64,000 bases of DNA from Bathynomus jamesi (GCA_023014485.1 JAJOZX010012278.1:25001-89000), one strand, 5' to 3'. Counted from the stretch's first letter, positions 23,257 through 34,310 are shown. Numbers and translations are program-made. Notes: generated by a model not told the origin, from the letters alone.

Positions 23257-23663
23257 CAGGGTGGGCCGTAAGTTTCCATACATAGGAAAATTTAAATTAT
23301 GGTCTTCACGTGCGTCGGTATTTGGATCAGCAGTTTCCGGATGCTTGGATTGGTCGGCGTGGTCCTGTGGAGTGGCCTCCCAGATCCCCAGATCTCACCC
23401 CCCTTGATTTCTATCTTTGGGGGCACTTGAAGGCCATGGTGTATCAGGAAAAGATACGAGACATAAATCATCTAAAGGAACGTATCACCAACGCCATTAC
23501 AAGCATAACGTCAACTGTGCTAATGCGTGTTCATCAACAGTGGGGAACACGTATTGAAATGTGTTTTCAAAACAATGGCAACCATGTAGAGCATATATAA
23601 ATAAAAATGGTTGTCCATAAAAAAATGTTTATTTTTCCTATGTATGGAAACTTACGGCCCACC

Positions 23664-23666
<3 letters not shown>
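23257..23666 (+). mobile_element. MAR-4: 410-bp deleted DD41D mariner
   Basis: Terminal inverted repeats of about 34 bp begin CAGGGTGGGCCGTAAGTTTC. The right flank is TA; the left is CA. The left repeat joins directly to the C-terminal third of a transposase, so about 900 bp of the 5' and central coding region is gone. Confidence 0.9.
23310..23600 (+). pseudogene. MAR-4 transposase C-terminal third
   Basis: A 96-codon open piece begins just before the third catalytic Asp ('RSPDLTPLDFYLWGHL') and runs to the natural end ('NNGNHVEHI', stop 23598-23600). It is closely related to MAR-7 in this region. The DNA-binding part and the first two Asp are absent. Confidence 0.9.
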
Positions 23667-23701
<35 letters not shown>

Positions 23702-23708
23702 GTATGTA

Positions 23709-25026
23709 CAGGGTGGGCGGAAAGTAGCTCCCTAATTTAAATTACATATAAATTATGTATAAATTGTGATTGTATTGTTATATTGTTATGGTGTGTTCTC
23801 TAAAGTGGTACAATTGTAACGTTCATTTTTTTTTTTTCATTTCAGATTGAAGGGTAACATGGCTGAGCGTTTAACACTGCAGGAGCGTGCCCAGTTGGCG
23901 GCACGGTACGAAGTTTGGCAATCTGTCGTTCGAGTTCAAAGATGGTGGCGGGCCATTCACGGACCACGTGCGCAAGTGGACCCGAAAACAATCAAGAACT
24001 GCCACTCGAAGCTCATGACCACGGGGTCTGTGGCAGATGTTCGAAGATGTGGTCGCCCGTCGACATCCAGGGCCCAGGAGACGGTGCAGGCAGTTCAGGA
24101 AATGTTCGCACGGAGTCCACGAAAGTCAACTCGCCAGGCAGCTCGGGAAAGTGGACTCTCCCGCTACTCAGTGCGAACTGTGCTGAAGAAGGAGCTGAAC
24201 TGGCGTGCGTGGAAGCCGCATTACTGCCAATCTCTCTCGGACGAGGACTGCGACATTCGCATGGAGTTCGAGGAAATCATGCTGGCTTGGCATGAAGACT
24301 GGCCCCATCTCTTCCGCAACATCCTCTGGAGCGACGAGGCGGTGTTCCACGTCGGAGGCTTTGTCAACCGCCACAATTGCCACTACTGGGCAGGAGAGGG
24401 TCCCATGGTTACCGCTGAAAAACGGCAGAATCGGTTCAGTGTAACGGTGTGGTGTGGTATGACCTCAGATCAGGTTGTGGGCCCGTTCCTTCTGCGCAAC
24501 ACCATGAATGCTGAGCGGTACCTTGCTATGTTGCGAAACGAGGTCTGGCCGGTTGTCAGCACATGGGAGAACATCGACGATCTGATATTTATGCAAGATG
24601 GTGCCCCTCCGCACTTCGCTCTTGTTGTCCGTGAGTGGCTGGATGCCCACTTCCCTGGGCGTTGGATGGGTCGTCGTGGTCCACATTAATGGCCAGCCAG
24701 GAGCCCCGACTTGACACCGTGCGACTTCTTTCTTTGGGGGTGGGTAAAGGAAGAAGTCTACCGCACCAAACCGAGGACATTGGAAGAACTGGAGGACCGA
24801 ATTCGGGAAGTCATGTCCTCCATCCCGCCGGAGTTCCTGCTAAAGTCAGTGGACGCCATTCCTGGGCGGCTCCAGAAGCTGGTGGAAAGAGTTGGAGCCC
24901 ACATTGAATTTTAGAGAAAACCTACCATGTATGCCTACCTTTTCATATTATTTCTTCTGAAATAAATGGATAATATACGTATTTTTTTACCAATCCAAAA
25001 TAGGGAGCTACTTTCCGCCCACCCTG
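23709..25026 (+). mobile_element. MAR-5: full-length DD41D mariner
   Basis: A 1318-bp element with TA duplication (23707-23708 and 25027-25028). The ends are CAGGGTGGGCGGAAAGTAGC and its complement. Its 3' part is the source-type sequence for the fold-back element MAR-1. It lies within the hAT-like element at 23105-26240. Confidence 0.95.
23847..24914 (+). pseudogene. MAR-5 transposase, intact except one stop codon
   Basis: One frame of 355 codons from 23847 (the in-frame ATG at 23859 gives MAERLTLQERAQL) to TAG 24912-24914. Two helix-turn-helix units are joined by the linker 'RCGRPSTS'. Catalytic Asp residues lie in 'LWSDEAVFHVGG', 'FMQDGAPPHF' and 'SPDLTPCDFFLWG'. I count 41 residues between the second and third, hence DD41D. 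The only lesion seen is TAA at 24687-24689 between 'RRGPH' and 'WPARS'. The same codon is CAA in the left arm of MAR-1, so this is a C-to-T nonsense change. It may have been active until recently. Confidence 0.93.
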
Positions 25027-25051
25027 TATATGATATATATATATATATATA

Positions 25052-25247
25052 TAGGCTTACCATACGTCCCGATTTGACCGGGACAGTTCCGGTGTTTAGC
25101 TCTTGTCCCAGCGGGCTTGTAATTCTGTCCCGAAAAGCAAGGGGACACAATTATAAACAGGGACAGAATTACAAGCCGGCCGGGACGCCAGGACAAAAGC
25201 TAAACACCGGAACTGTCCCGGTCAAATCAGGACGTATGGTAAGCCTA
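25052..25247. mobile_element. Fold-back MITE (TAGGCTTACCATACGTCC ends)
   Basis: A 196-bp unit made almost wholly of two inverted arms of about 75-80 bp, each with 'GACCGGGACAGTTCCGGTG' and 'CTTGTAATTCTGTCCC'. The short loop is near 25130-25165. Flanks are (TA)n. Confidence 0.88.
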
Positions 25248-25259
25248 TATTATATATAT

Positions 25260-25340
25260 GCGCCTCGGTGGTGTAGTGGTTAGCGTCGCTGACTACGAAT
25301 CCATCGGCCCCGGGTTCGAGACCCGACGGCAGCCGGCGCG
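25260..25340 (+). ncRNA. tRNA-derived SINE head 1 (Arg-ACG-like)
   Basis: RNA polymerase III A-box-like TGGTGTAGTGG (25269-25279) and B box GGTTCGAGACC (about 25313-25323) have tRNA-like spacing. The segment CTGACTACGAATC recalls an Arg(ACG) anticodon arm, but its stem does not pair well. The acceptor ends pair only partly (GCGCC/GGCGC). A SINE head or tRNA pseudogene is more likely than a working tRNA. Confidence 0.6.
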
Positions 25341-25399
25341 CAGCAAAACCCAGCTGTTCATCCTTCCACACAATAAAGAAAGTGGTTGGTAGATAAATG

Positions 25400-25545
25400 G
25401 GTACCCTAGGTGGCCTAGTGGTTAAGACGCTGGGCTGCTGATGGGGCGTGGTTCGGATTCCACGTTAAACTGTAGGTCTAAGGTGGAGTGAAAAGCTTGA
25501 CCTTCGTCAGAATGAACAATTCGGGCGGAAGCTAACCAAAGGTGT
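25400..25545 (+). ncRNA. tRNA-derived SINE head 2 with tail (Ser-GCT-like)
   Basis: A box TGGCCTAGTGG (25411-25421) and B box GGTTCGGATTC (25450-25460), with GGGCTGCTGAT between them resembling a Ser(GCT) anticodon loop. An unrelated 80-bp body and a (TG/TA)n tail follow. It lies 70 bp after head 1 in the same orientation, so a composite SINE is possible. Confidence 0.55.
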
Positions 25546-25569
25546 GTATATATATATATATATTTAGGA

Positions 25570-26160
25570 AATTAGGATCATCACAGGCTCAGGCTCCCTC
25601 ACTCCAACAGGCCATTAGAAGCACTAACATTACCAAAGGATACGTGTCATGCTTTGCAAAATTAATTGTATGATTTTTCTTTTTTTATGCAACTTCCATG
25701 ATGTATTGTAATCCCCTACCGGTACTTAGTTAATTTTGATAAATAGGGCATAAGACTATATCAAATATTTTATTCATGCATAAGAAAGATAATAAAAACT
25801 TGTGAGCCAACACAACTTAAATAAATTTAGTAGCACCTACTGTGCTCACAATGTTATAAAAATTTCAACTTGCCAAGTAATTCAATATTCATGATAAGCT
25901 TAAAAAGCAATTAACTCACGACAAGGATTAGATATTCTTTTGAATTTTTAAACAGTCTTATAGCCCCTATTTAGGATAAATACCATAGTAAAATCTAGAT
26001 TAAACCTGGAATAAAAAATAGCCTATAAGTACTAATAACGGCTTAATAAGTACTTAATAACAGCTAATAAATAAAAATATGAAATTATCTTAACTTTCTG
26101 ATCCTGAATTTATAATATGATATAAGACTAGCATTTCTCCAACTTTTACAAGCTATTATT
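25570..26160. other. Interior of the 23105-26240 element, nothing recognised
   Basis: AT-rich sequence after the SINE tail and before the right-end repeats. Stops are frequent in all frames and no motif is visible. Confidence 0.45.
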
Positions 26161-26649
26161 TTTTTCATTTTGCCCGAATGCAGAGCCAGTTTAACCGAAT
26201 TCAGCCCCCCCCCCTAGTCTCACCGGCTCGTACGCCTATGTACATCACCCATTCAAAGAGCAATCACCCCCATGAAATACACGAGGGGTGGGGAACCTGC
26301 GGCCTTCTGCCTATTTGACATTCAGAATTCATACCGTACGATAATGAACAGCAACTGATACCCCTTTAGGACTTTAGGTTATTTCATTAGATCATGGTTT
26401 CAGCTTCACTGCTTCTTACACATACAAGCCTTCTTTATGGCTTGAACAATAGGAAATATGGCAACGGTGCCAGTTGAAACTGGCAGCGTTGCCTTACGGC
26501 TTACGCCCTTACCTATCAACGATCAACCCGACTGGCTGAGTTACTGACGATTCTCCGATAGTGACACGCACGCTCGTTTCCTTTAAAACTGTAAATCTTT
26601 GATCAATTCGTGTAACATTTTTATTTAAAAATCTTCTGGTACCCCAATC

Positions 26650-28855
26650 ATGTCAAAAACTGTGAAAATAAAATTAAAGGAAGAGAACAGAGTATTCCAT
26701 GAAGAACGGGAATTGCAGTATTTCATAGTTGCTGAGAAAGGTAAAATGATGTGTTTGCTTTGCAACGCCATAATTGCAACAGTGAAGAAACACAATGCAT
26801 ATCAGCATTATGCAACTCATAAGAACCACAAGTATGCTATATTGGAAGGAGAACCCCGAAAGTCTGCACTTACGAAGATGAAACTTCAAATGCAGCAACA
26901 ATAGCAAGTACAGTAGACGCCGGATATTGTCTCGCCGCTTATAGTGTCTCAAAACTAGGAAACAGTTACTTTTACATGGTAATTGCTATGGATAGTGTGT
27001 CTCTGATTACACTTATAGTGTGTCTCTGATTACACTTATAGTGTGTCTCTGATTACACTTATAGTGTGTCTCTGATTACACTTATAGTGTGTCTCTTCAA
27101 CTAGTATAGACTACTTTGCAGCTCTAGTTTAATGAGAAATTGCATAATAAAGGTGTTTGTTGTAAATATATTGATATACAGTACATGTTTTGTTTTAACG
27201 TAAAATGAACAGTTTTGATGTTTCAGTTGAATTGTAAAAACGATTTTAATGAGAAATTGCATAGTTGAATAAAAACAATTTTAATAAATTTTAATAAAAA
27301 CTTAATGAGAAATTGCATATAAAGGTGTTTATGTTGTAAATATATTGATATACAGTACATATTCACTATTTTTAACCTTGCAACCCTCGAGAGACCAAAC
27401 TGTGGATATAGTGTCTCATCGGATATAGTGTCCTTTTGGCTTGGCACCGAGTGGGACACTATAAACAACGTCTACTGTATTTAAAACGATGTCAGGCCTA
27501 GGAACTGAAATCACTGAACCAACTTATAAAGTAGCATATATACTTGGAAAAAGAGGTAAGCCATATAGTGATGTGGAAATCATAAAAGAATGCATTGTTG
27601 AAGTTGTAGCCTCTTTAGATTCAGACAAGGTTAACAAATACAAACAACTACCTCTTTCAAGAAGGACCATAACTGATCGGCAACATGAATTAGCCCTTAA
27701 TGTAACTGAACAACTTCATACAATATGCCAAAGCGAAAATACTTATTATTCGATTGCCTTGGATGAGTCCACTGATATTACTGACTCAGCGCGCGTCATT
27801 TTTATTCGTGTTAAACTGCAGATTTTCAATGCTACGAGGAGTTACTGGCTTTGGGTACTCTTACGGGGAAGACACGTGGAATTGACGTCTTCTCTCTTCA
27901 AAGAAAAATGTCATGAAGCGAAACTGAATTTATGTAATTTAGTAACTGTATGCACAGATGGTGCACCTTCCATGAGAGGAAAATGTGCAGGATTTGTTGC
28001 GCTACTACAAAAAGAACTGCCAAATCCAGATAGCTTGATATCCTTTCACTGTATTTTGCATCAACAGAATCTCTGTGCCAATCTACCGTTTTAAGTGACA
28101 TTAAGTAAAGTTATACGTATTGTGAACTACATTAGAGCAAATGTATCACGACATCGACAGTTTCGCAATATGCTTATGTTTGATGATGAAACATTCAGTG
28201 TGGATCTTCCGTATCATTCTAAAGTGCGCTGGTTGTCACAAGGGCAAGTCTTTGAAAACTTTTGTCTTTGCGAAAACAAATCACAAGATTTTTTGAGGAA
28301 CTCAATGAACCATGTGAATTGTCAAAAAAGGATTTCTGCAGAAATGCTGCATTTTTGTGACAATGTCAAAGCAAAATGACCTGAATATTTCTTTGCAAGG
28401 TAAAACTAAATCCATATATGAAATGTGGCAAAAAATCCAGGCTTTTCGGAGGAAGCTGCGCATTTTCAAAACTATCCTTACCCGATCGGAACTTTCAGCT
28501 GAACACTTCCCTGAACTGGCAAAGGTAATTGATGAAGAAGATACAAGCAAATCATTAAGGGAATGCGATGTGAGACTCCCTGATTGAAGAATACGATGAA
28601 AGATTTGAAGATTTTGAGAAACATGACTTCACACTGAAACTAGCTCTCCAACCACACCTGGTTGATGTCTCCAAAGCACCTGAAGATTTACAGATGGAGT
28701 TGATTGAGCTATTAGAAGATAATATCCTTAAGTCTCTATTTGATACTAAGAAGGATCCTGTTGAAATATGGAAAAATGCCGTTGAATACCCACGTCTGCG
28801 TCAACATGCTCGTCGAATGTTGTCTTGTTTCGGCACAACTTACTGTGCTTGAGAT
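26650..28855 (+). pseudogene. hAT transposase (BED/GTF2IRD2-like), broken
   Basis: The first part (26650-26904) has a BED-like zinc finger: 'MMCLLCNAIIATVKKHNAYQ' with following His residues. After the nested MITE, 27489-28094 holds 'YILGKRGKPYSDVEIIKECI', 'LPLSRRTITDR', 'SIALDESTDITDSA' (first catalytic Asp) and 'VTVCTDGAPSMRGKCAGF' (second Asp), ending in a stop near the C(2)H region 'FHCILHQQNL'. Frameshifted pieces continue through 'SKVRWLSQG' to 'YPRLRQHARRMLSCFG'. The final S-E-x-x-F-S block is not recognisable. The family is the one domesticated as GTF2IRD2 and ZBED-type genes in vertebrates. Confidence 0.88.
26911..27477. mobile_element. TA-flanked MITE with 21-bp tandem repeats
   Basis: A 567-bp unit with TA at 26909-26910 and 27478-27479. 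Ends are CAGTAGACG and its complement, followed by imperfect matches (pogo-like style). Inside are about four 21-bp units of the type GTGTCTCTGATTACACTTATA (about 26997-27095). Two longer direct repeats containing GATATACAGTACAT lie near 27130-27188 and 27303-27360. It splits the BED finger from the catalytic part of the hAT transposase. Confidence 0.88.
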
Positions 28856-29267
28856 CTCAGATGACGAATATTCACCTGGAGGACCAACTAAAACTATGGT
28901 CAACGATGTTGGAACCAAATGTACGACTCCTGTCCCGCAATAAGCAGTCACAAAAAAGTCATTAAATGGTTTATCACTTTTTCACTTAATATTAACATTT
29001 CACTTAATATCATTTTTCACTTAATATTAGTTCTATTGTCAATTATTCCCCCCAAAAATAAATGTGCACTTGCTAAATTTTTTATTTATTATAAAAGCCC
29101 TCACGTATTATCAAGTTTGATTTAAAATTAGTAAATATGTAGATTGTAGACTAAAATATATTTGTTGTACTGTATATGTTAAATTCTCAGCATGCGGCCT
29201 AATAGGGTCTTGGTTAAATGAAATGCGGCCTTCCAATGAAAAAAGGTTCCCCACCCCTGAAATACAC

Positions 29268-29528
29268 CATCGTTATAACACCAGACTGCCGAGGGATTTT
29301 ATACACAAACCTAATTATACTGTATAATAGAAACAGCAGGAAATGCACTCTCTTTCAAAGGAGCAGATGTATGGAATGCAATTCCCACGCATATCAGGCA
29401 GGCTTCATCACTAAATGTATCACGCAAACCACTAAAAATAACTTCATTAGCTTCAACTCATGTATAAGTTCATACTGCCATTTTTACCATAGTAATCAAT
29501 TTTGTAAGCAACTATTTAAAATATGTTA
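29268..29528 (+). pseudogene. LINE-A2 C-terminal coding tail
   Basis: Immediately after the hAT duplication, frames with 'YNTRLPRDFIHKPNYT' and 'FKGADVWNAIPTHIRQ' reproduce the C-terminal motif seen in LINE-A1 ('LNLWNSLDQEIKQ'). It shows that LINE-A2 continues across both hAT elements. Confidence 0.75.
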
Positions 29529-30850
29529 ATTTCATTAAGCACCTTTAATTTCGTAATCCATTTTTTCTCTATATTTTTTTATTAAGTAGCATTTATATTC
29601 TACTAAATATACAATAAATTACTTAATTTAAAATTATGTAACATTTTGTTACCTTTATACTGTATTTACTATTACTATTGCTATTCTTATGTTGTTGTTG
29701 TTTTCACTATTACTGTTACTTGCCACTTTCACTATTTTTATGCAATAATAAACTAAATACCATTAATTTTGCTTAAAAAGCCTCCATGCTTCCTAGGGCA
29801 TATTGCAATGAGAAGTACTGTGAATATACTTATTAATGTTAAAACAAATATCTAAAAATTGTAAAACTCTACTTGTATTCTTTTCTGAATAAAGTTTTTT
29901 GATTTTGATTTAAATTAAATATTTTTTATAAATGAAATATTTTTAAAATAAAGGAACCGAGAAATATCGTTGTTTATAAATGAATGGTAAATAGGAAATA
30001 TTTTAATGTAAGAGTCAAACACTTTTGTGTAAACTTACATTGATCATACTTTTCCTCTTCTTTGGAAATTTTGTAAAGTTGTTAATTTTTCTTTCTGATT
30101 TTTGCAAAAGTGTTTTGTTTCCAGTCACATTTTCTGATATATAAAAAATAAATCACTAAAAGCTCCTACCGATGTATTAGTTCACTACTGCTATTTTTAC
30201 CATAGTAATCAATTTTGTAATCAACTATTTAAAATATGCTAATTTTATTAATCACCTTTAATTCCGTAACCTATTCTTTCTCTATTTTTTATTAAGCAGC
30301 ATTTATTTTCTACTAAATATACAATAAATCATTTAATTCAAAATTATGCAACATTTTGAAAAACTTTATTTAAATGTAAACATTATTTATGTCATTGTAA
30401 ATTGTAAAAGTACTGTACTTATTTTATCAGTAAAGGTTATTTCAATATTCACAATTTACTATCATTATTGCTATTATTATTAATTTTTTTTTTTTGTTTG
30501 TCGCCACTATTACTACTTGCCACTTTCATTATTTTATATAATATTTTCTACTAAATATACAATAAATCATTTAATTTAAAATAAATGTAACAGTTTGTAA
30601 ACTTTATATTGTATTTATTATTACTATTTTTTGTTGTCTCTATTACTATTACTTGAAACTTTCACTATTTTTACGTAATAAATAAGCTCAAGCCATTAAT
30701 TTTGCCTAAAAAGCCTCCATGTTTCGAAGGGCATATTCAGATGAGAGTATTATGAATAAATTAATGTCATAACAAATATCTAAAAATTGGAAAACTCTGT
30801 CACTTGTATTCTTTTCTGAATAAAGTTTGAATTTAAATGGTGTGTATACC
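29466..30850. repeat. Duplicated LINE-A 3' untranslated region
   Basis: Two related copies (about 29466-29905 and 30170-30845) share 'CCATAGTAATCAATTTTGTA', 'AAAAGCCTCCATG' and the terminal CTTGTATTCTTTTCTGAATA. About 270 bp of unrelated AT-rich DNA separates them. The second is probably a 5'-truncated LINE-A copy consisting only of 3' UTR. Confidence 0.8.
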
Positions 30851-30989
30851 TTGTCCTGTTTATATGCGTACTTGTTTAAACGATTGTGTGCAAATTTCTA
30901 AATGAATCTCATTAAAATTATAAAATTGTTTCTCAATAAATGCACGTAGAAATTAGAAAAAAAATTATAAACTATAAACTAAGTGTTGT

Positions 30990-31028
<39 letters not shown>

Positions 31029-31260
31029 TATAATAATTATTAAACTGTAATTTTAGTGTATGTCTTCTATCATAGTTTTGCAAAGTTTTTCGTTTTGTTG
31101 TTATGGTCAAGGTACATAATAAAAATATATTAACGTCTACACTATCATAATAATAATAAATAATAATAATAATAATATTTTATTTTTATTATTATTATTA
31201 TTTTACTCATTATCATCATTATTTTACTCTCATTATATTATTATTATTATTATTAACGTA
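30990..31260. repeat. (AAT/ATT)n microsatellite tract
   Basis: AAT repeats at about 30991-31045 and 31148-31175 and ATT repeats at about 31184-31255, with a 100-bp non-repetitive interval. Confidence 0.85.
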
Positions 31261-31379
31261 TGACATTAAATAATAATCAATACATTTTACATATTATACA
31301 TAATAATTATTGGTATAAATGTTTTCTTATTTGAAATGAATACACACGTAACATGAAATAAATTCAATAATTTCAGACG

Positions 31380-33445
31380 ATGCTCACATACAGCCATTTA
31401 CAACTCCAAAGGACATTGTTCGCAAACTGGCTCTTCCTTGTAGCGGTTGTATTGTTATTCGGAGTTTGGTGGAAAACAATACATCCCACCATATTCTTGT
31501 CAAAACCCTTTCTTGATAAAGTAACAAAAGCTTGTTAGACTGAACTTTGCTTGTACGTATATTGACCTTCAAGAGGATGTTTGGCACAGAGCTATATTTT
31601 GTGATGAGAAGACTTAGTTTACTGGTACTAGATATCTTGAAGACAACATTCATACAACAGAATGGAACAGACGAGTTAATGTCGGGGTGTGGGGATGGAT
31701 GTCTAGAGTTGGAATTGGTGAAGTTAAAAAGATAGGAGGATTGACAGAATGGCACTATGTATATTTTGTCCAGTATATTTTATCCTACCTTTTTTTTTTC
31801 TTTCCAAGTTTCCTTGTAAGTTCCAGAAATTTTTAACACTAGTAGTTTACATACCTTTTTTACAAGTTTTTATTTTTCCACATAGTCTCCACCCTTTCCT
31901 ACGACTTTCCTCCACCTCGAAACAAGGGCCTTTATTTCTTGCTAGTAAAAGTCCGCTGGGTTCCGCTGGAGCCACCTCTTAACCTCCTCAACAACCTCAT
32001 CGTCACTCTGAAACTTTCTTCCACGAATAGCATCCTTCATTGGCCCAAACAAATGGAAGTCTGAAGGTGCCAGATCCCAGCTGTATGGAGGATGGGTAAC
32101 ACAGTCAAGCGCATTTTTGTGATGGCCTCTCTTGTTTGCAAACTGTGTGGCCTTGCATTATCGTGCAAAAGAAGGACGTCTTCCAGTTTTATCACAGGTT
32201 GAACTCGCTTTATGTCTCTGGAGTCTCTGTAGGGTAGCAATATATGCCTCCGAGTTGATTGTTTGTCCTTTCTTCATAATGTCCACCAGAATCACCCCTT
32301 TCATGATGCAGAAGATGGCGGCCATAACCTTTCCTGCAGAGGGAGCCATTTTGAACTTTTTCTTGCATGGGGAGTCTGCGTGATGCCACTCCATGGATTG
32401 GCGTTTTGTTTCAGGTTCAAAGTGGTGTACCCAAGTCTCATCCCGTCACAATTCGTGAAAGGAAGTCATCCCCTTCTGCCTCGTATCGAACCAACGACTC
32501 GGAAACAATTTCTTTTTTTTTGGGCTTTGTGATCTTCAGTCAGTTCGCGAGGAACAAATCGTGAACACACTTTTGAGTATCCAGTTGCTGAATTATCGTA
32601 TTCACACTTCCTTCACTAATTCCTAGCTCCAGTAATAGCTCCTTGTATGTGACGCGCTGATTTGATCGAATGATGCTGTTAGCACGTTGCACAGTGTGAG
32701 ATGTCACAGCCGAAGCCGGGCGACCGCTGTGTGGCTCATCATCGAGGCTGGCTCTCCCTCTCTCCGATGATCTCTCACGTTTAGACCAGCGTCCACCTGT
32801 GCTTCGATCAACAGCATCATCTCCGTAAACGTTTTGTAGACGTTTGTGAATATTTCAAACTGTTTCCTTCTCTGCGGTTAAGAACTCGATAACAGCTCTC
32901 TGTTTACGACGCACATCACTGTCAGACGCCATTTTCGAAGCTGCGTTAACCATAGGTTTTATAAAAGGGCGCTTAAAAGCGGTTTTATACAAGGAGGGGA
33001 AGTTCAAACTGGAAAAATCCGGTCGTATGAAGCGCAGAAAGTTCAAACTTACGGCCCAAAAGACATTTCAGCCCCATGGCCTATTATTTAGCTAAGAAAA
33101 AATGGTGGGGCAAATATATTGAGTGCCCCTAGTATTAAGTGATGTCCTGCTACCCAGTTAGAGCCTCTTTTATTCTACATGGAGAGCCATTTTATTTAAT
33201 GCATGATAATAGTCCCATATATACATTTCTCGTGGTGCGTCAATGGAATGATAACAGCGATGACATAATCAGCTGATTGGCCTGCAAACTCTCCGAACTT
33301 AAACCCAATCGAAAATGTTTGGGGTACAATAGTACAGGAATTTTGGGATAGAGTATTGCGTAATAACGTTAATCTTCTTAAGCACATTACTGATGTATGG
33401 AAGGGTGTGCCTCCTAAAATCTATGCGCAGACAAAATATTAAATA
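31380..33445 (+). pseudogene. Tc1-like transposase in two halves
   Basis: The left half reads 'LQEDVWHRAIFCDEKTFTG' (first catalytic Asp) and 'NRRVNVGVWGWMSR' near 31565-31700. The right half reads 'MHDNSPIYTFLVVRQW' (second Asp, about 33202) and 'WPANSPNLNPIENVWG' (catalytic Glu, about 33276-33325). The reading frame shifts between them and stops occur, so it is an old pseudogene. D, D and E are all still visible, as in Tc1-type DDE transposases. Confidence 0.7.
31790..33062 (-). pseudogene. DD34D mariner transposase, minus strand, degraded
   Basis: Starts near 32935 on the minus strand ('MASDSDVRRKQRAVIEFLTA') with a helix-turn-helix N-terminus and 'EPHSGRPASA'. Shifted frames carry 'ADSPCKKKFKMAPSAGKVMA', 'VLLLHDNARPHSLQT' (second Asp) and 'WDLAPSDFHLFGPMKDA' (third Asp). 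This is the signature of classical Mos1/Hsmar-type mariners, distinct from the DD41D elements elsewhere in the window. Several stops and shifts. Terminal repeats are worn; the right one still shows 'GTTCAAACTTACGGCCC'. Confidence 0.85.
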
Positions 33446-33455
33446 TTACATGTCA

Positions 33456-33970
33456 TTCTATTTATTTCATGCAATTTCTTATGGGCACCTTCTAAAAGAC
33501 CTTTATAAGGATTTTTTTTTTAATACTACTGAACTAATTATATGATAAATGTATCAGTATGTACAGTTATCATATAATCATGTTATGTTTATATTTATTT
33601 ATAGTTACTATATAACCATTTCTCTGTTTTAGTAACTAGACACTGAAATGACACTTATTTTGGCTTCTTTTTCTGACAACTAAACGACACGTATATAAAC
33701 TTGTAGAAACATTTATAGAAACGTTGATTTGTAGTACAATTTATATTATTTCCGGTACGACTGTATACAACCATCAAAGGGTTCATATTGGAAGCATGAA
33801 TGGTTTACCCACGTCTTCAAACCGCTTCAGTGAATTGAAATAATATTGGGTCTGGTAAGTAGTTGAATGAGAAACCAATGTACTGGTTTACGATTCCGTA
33901 GCCATCCTTGGTTCTGAATCCAGGTTTAGTCGTAGATCCCTCGTACCATACGATCTTTGACGTTGCAACG
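33456..33970. other. AT-rich DNA, nothing recognised
   Basis: No repeat end, coding motif or structure noticed. Confidence 0.45.
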
Positions 33971-33974
33971 ATTA

Positions 33975-34310
33975 AAAAATAATTTTTTTTTATGCAAAAA
34001 GGAGGGTGCCAAGGAAGTACGCCCACAAAAATGCCTCCCTCACCCCACAGAAGGAAAGAGCCAAAATCAAGGTCTCCGATGCTCTTATAAACGATGCCTT
34101 TATTTAGATTTTGAAGATTGTGTAGTGTTTAAGATGTATGTATGTATGTGGGAATGCATTAGTGAGGAATATAGGGAGAAGTGTGTGTTTGAGAGCATGC
34201 TGGACTGCTTACAGGTAGATGAGACACGGAGAAAAATCAGCTGACATGGAGACAGTGACAAGGGAAACGGGAGTTCCAGCCCTCCCTGACTCCTTCCTAA
34301 TGCATCCCCC
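33975..34310 (+). repeat. Dispersed repeat shared with about 1339-1460
   Basis: A T-run followed by TATGCA, a G/A-rich tract and 'AGAGCCAAAATCAAGGTC' occur here and at 1339-1395. Beyond that the copies diverge. It could be a degraded SINE or MITE. Confidence 0.5.

Larger units (their letters stand above)
23105..26240. mobile_element. hAT-like element (TATAGGCGTACG ends) loaded with insertions
   Basis: Ends TATAGGCGTACG (23105) and the complement of CATAGGCGTACG (to 26240). Flanks TACCTCAC (23097-23104) and TACATCAC (26241-26248) are an 8-bp duplication with one mismatch. Internal 'TTTGCCCGAAT' copies lie near both ends. No transposase of its own is visible. It carries two mariners, a fold-back MITE and two SINE heads. 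Confidence 0.75.
26283..29259 (+). mobile_element. hAT-Charlie-type element with exact 8-bp duplication
   Basis: Ends GAGGGGTGGGGAACC and (complement) CAGGGGTGGGGAACC, with 'TGCGGCC' following on both sides. The duplication AAATACAC is exact (26275-26282 and 29260-29267). It sits in LINE-A2, only 34 bp from the right end of the element at 23105-26240. A TA-flanked MITE interrupts it at 26911-27477. Confidence 0.93.
19780..29910 (+). mobile_element. LINE-A2, split by at least three hAT insertions
   Basis: Plus-strand LINE of the same kind as LINE-A1. Its pieces lie at about 19780-20099, 20964-23104, 26241-26282 and 29260-29910; removing the hAT elements between them restores a continuous order. 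The 3' part ends in AATAAAG-containing sequence repeated at 30.17-30.85 kb. A perfect 52-bp tandem duplication sits at about 21503-21606. Confidence 0.8.
31375..33455 (+). mobile_element. Decayed Tc1-like element split by a DD34D mariner
   Basis: Left transposase piece 31375-31770, right piece about 33120-33445, interrupted by the minus-strand mariner. Terminal repeats were not found. Confidence 0.65.

Noticed and set aside
25260..25340. Functional tRNA-Arg gene
   Set aside because: A and B boxes are present but the anticodon and acceptor stems pair poorly; a SINE head or tRNA pseudogene is more likely.
26997..27095. Four regular 21-bp repeats that could suggest a CRISPR array
   Set aside because: The units are adjacent with no spacers and lie in a TA-flanked MITE of an animal genome.
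31749..32564. Plus-strand frames in 31.7-32.6 kb
   Set aside because: They are antisense to the DD34D mariner transposase read on the minus strand.
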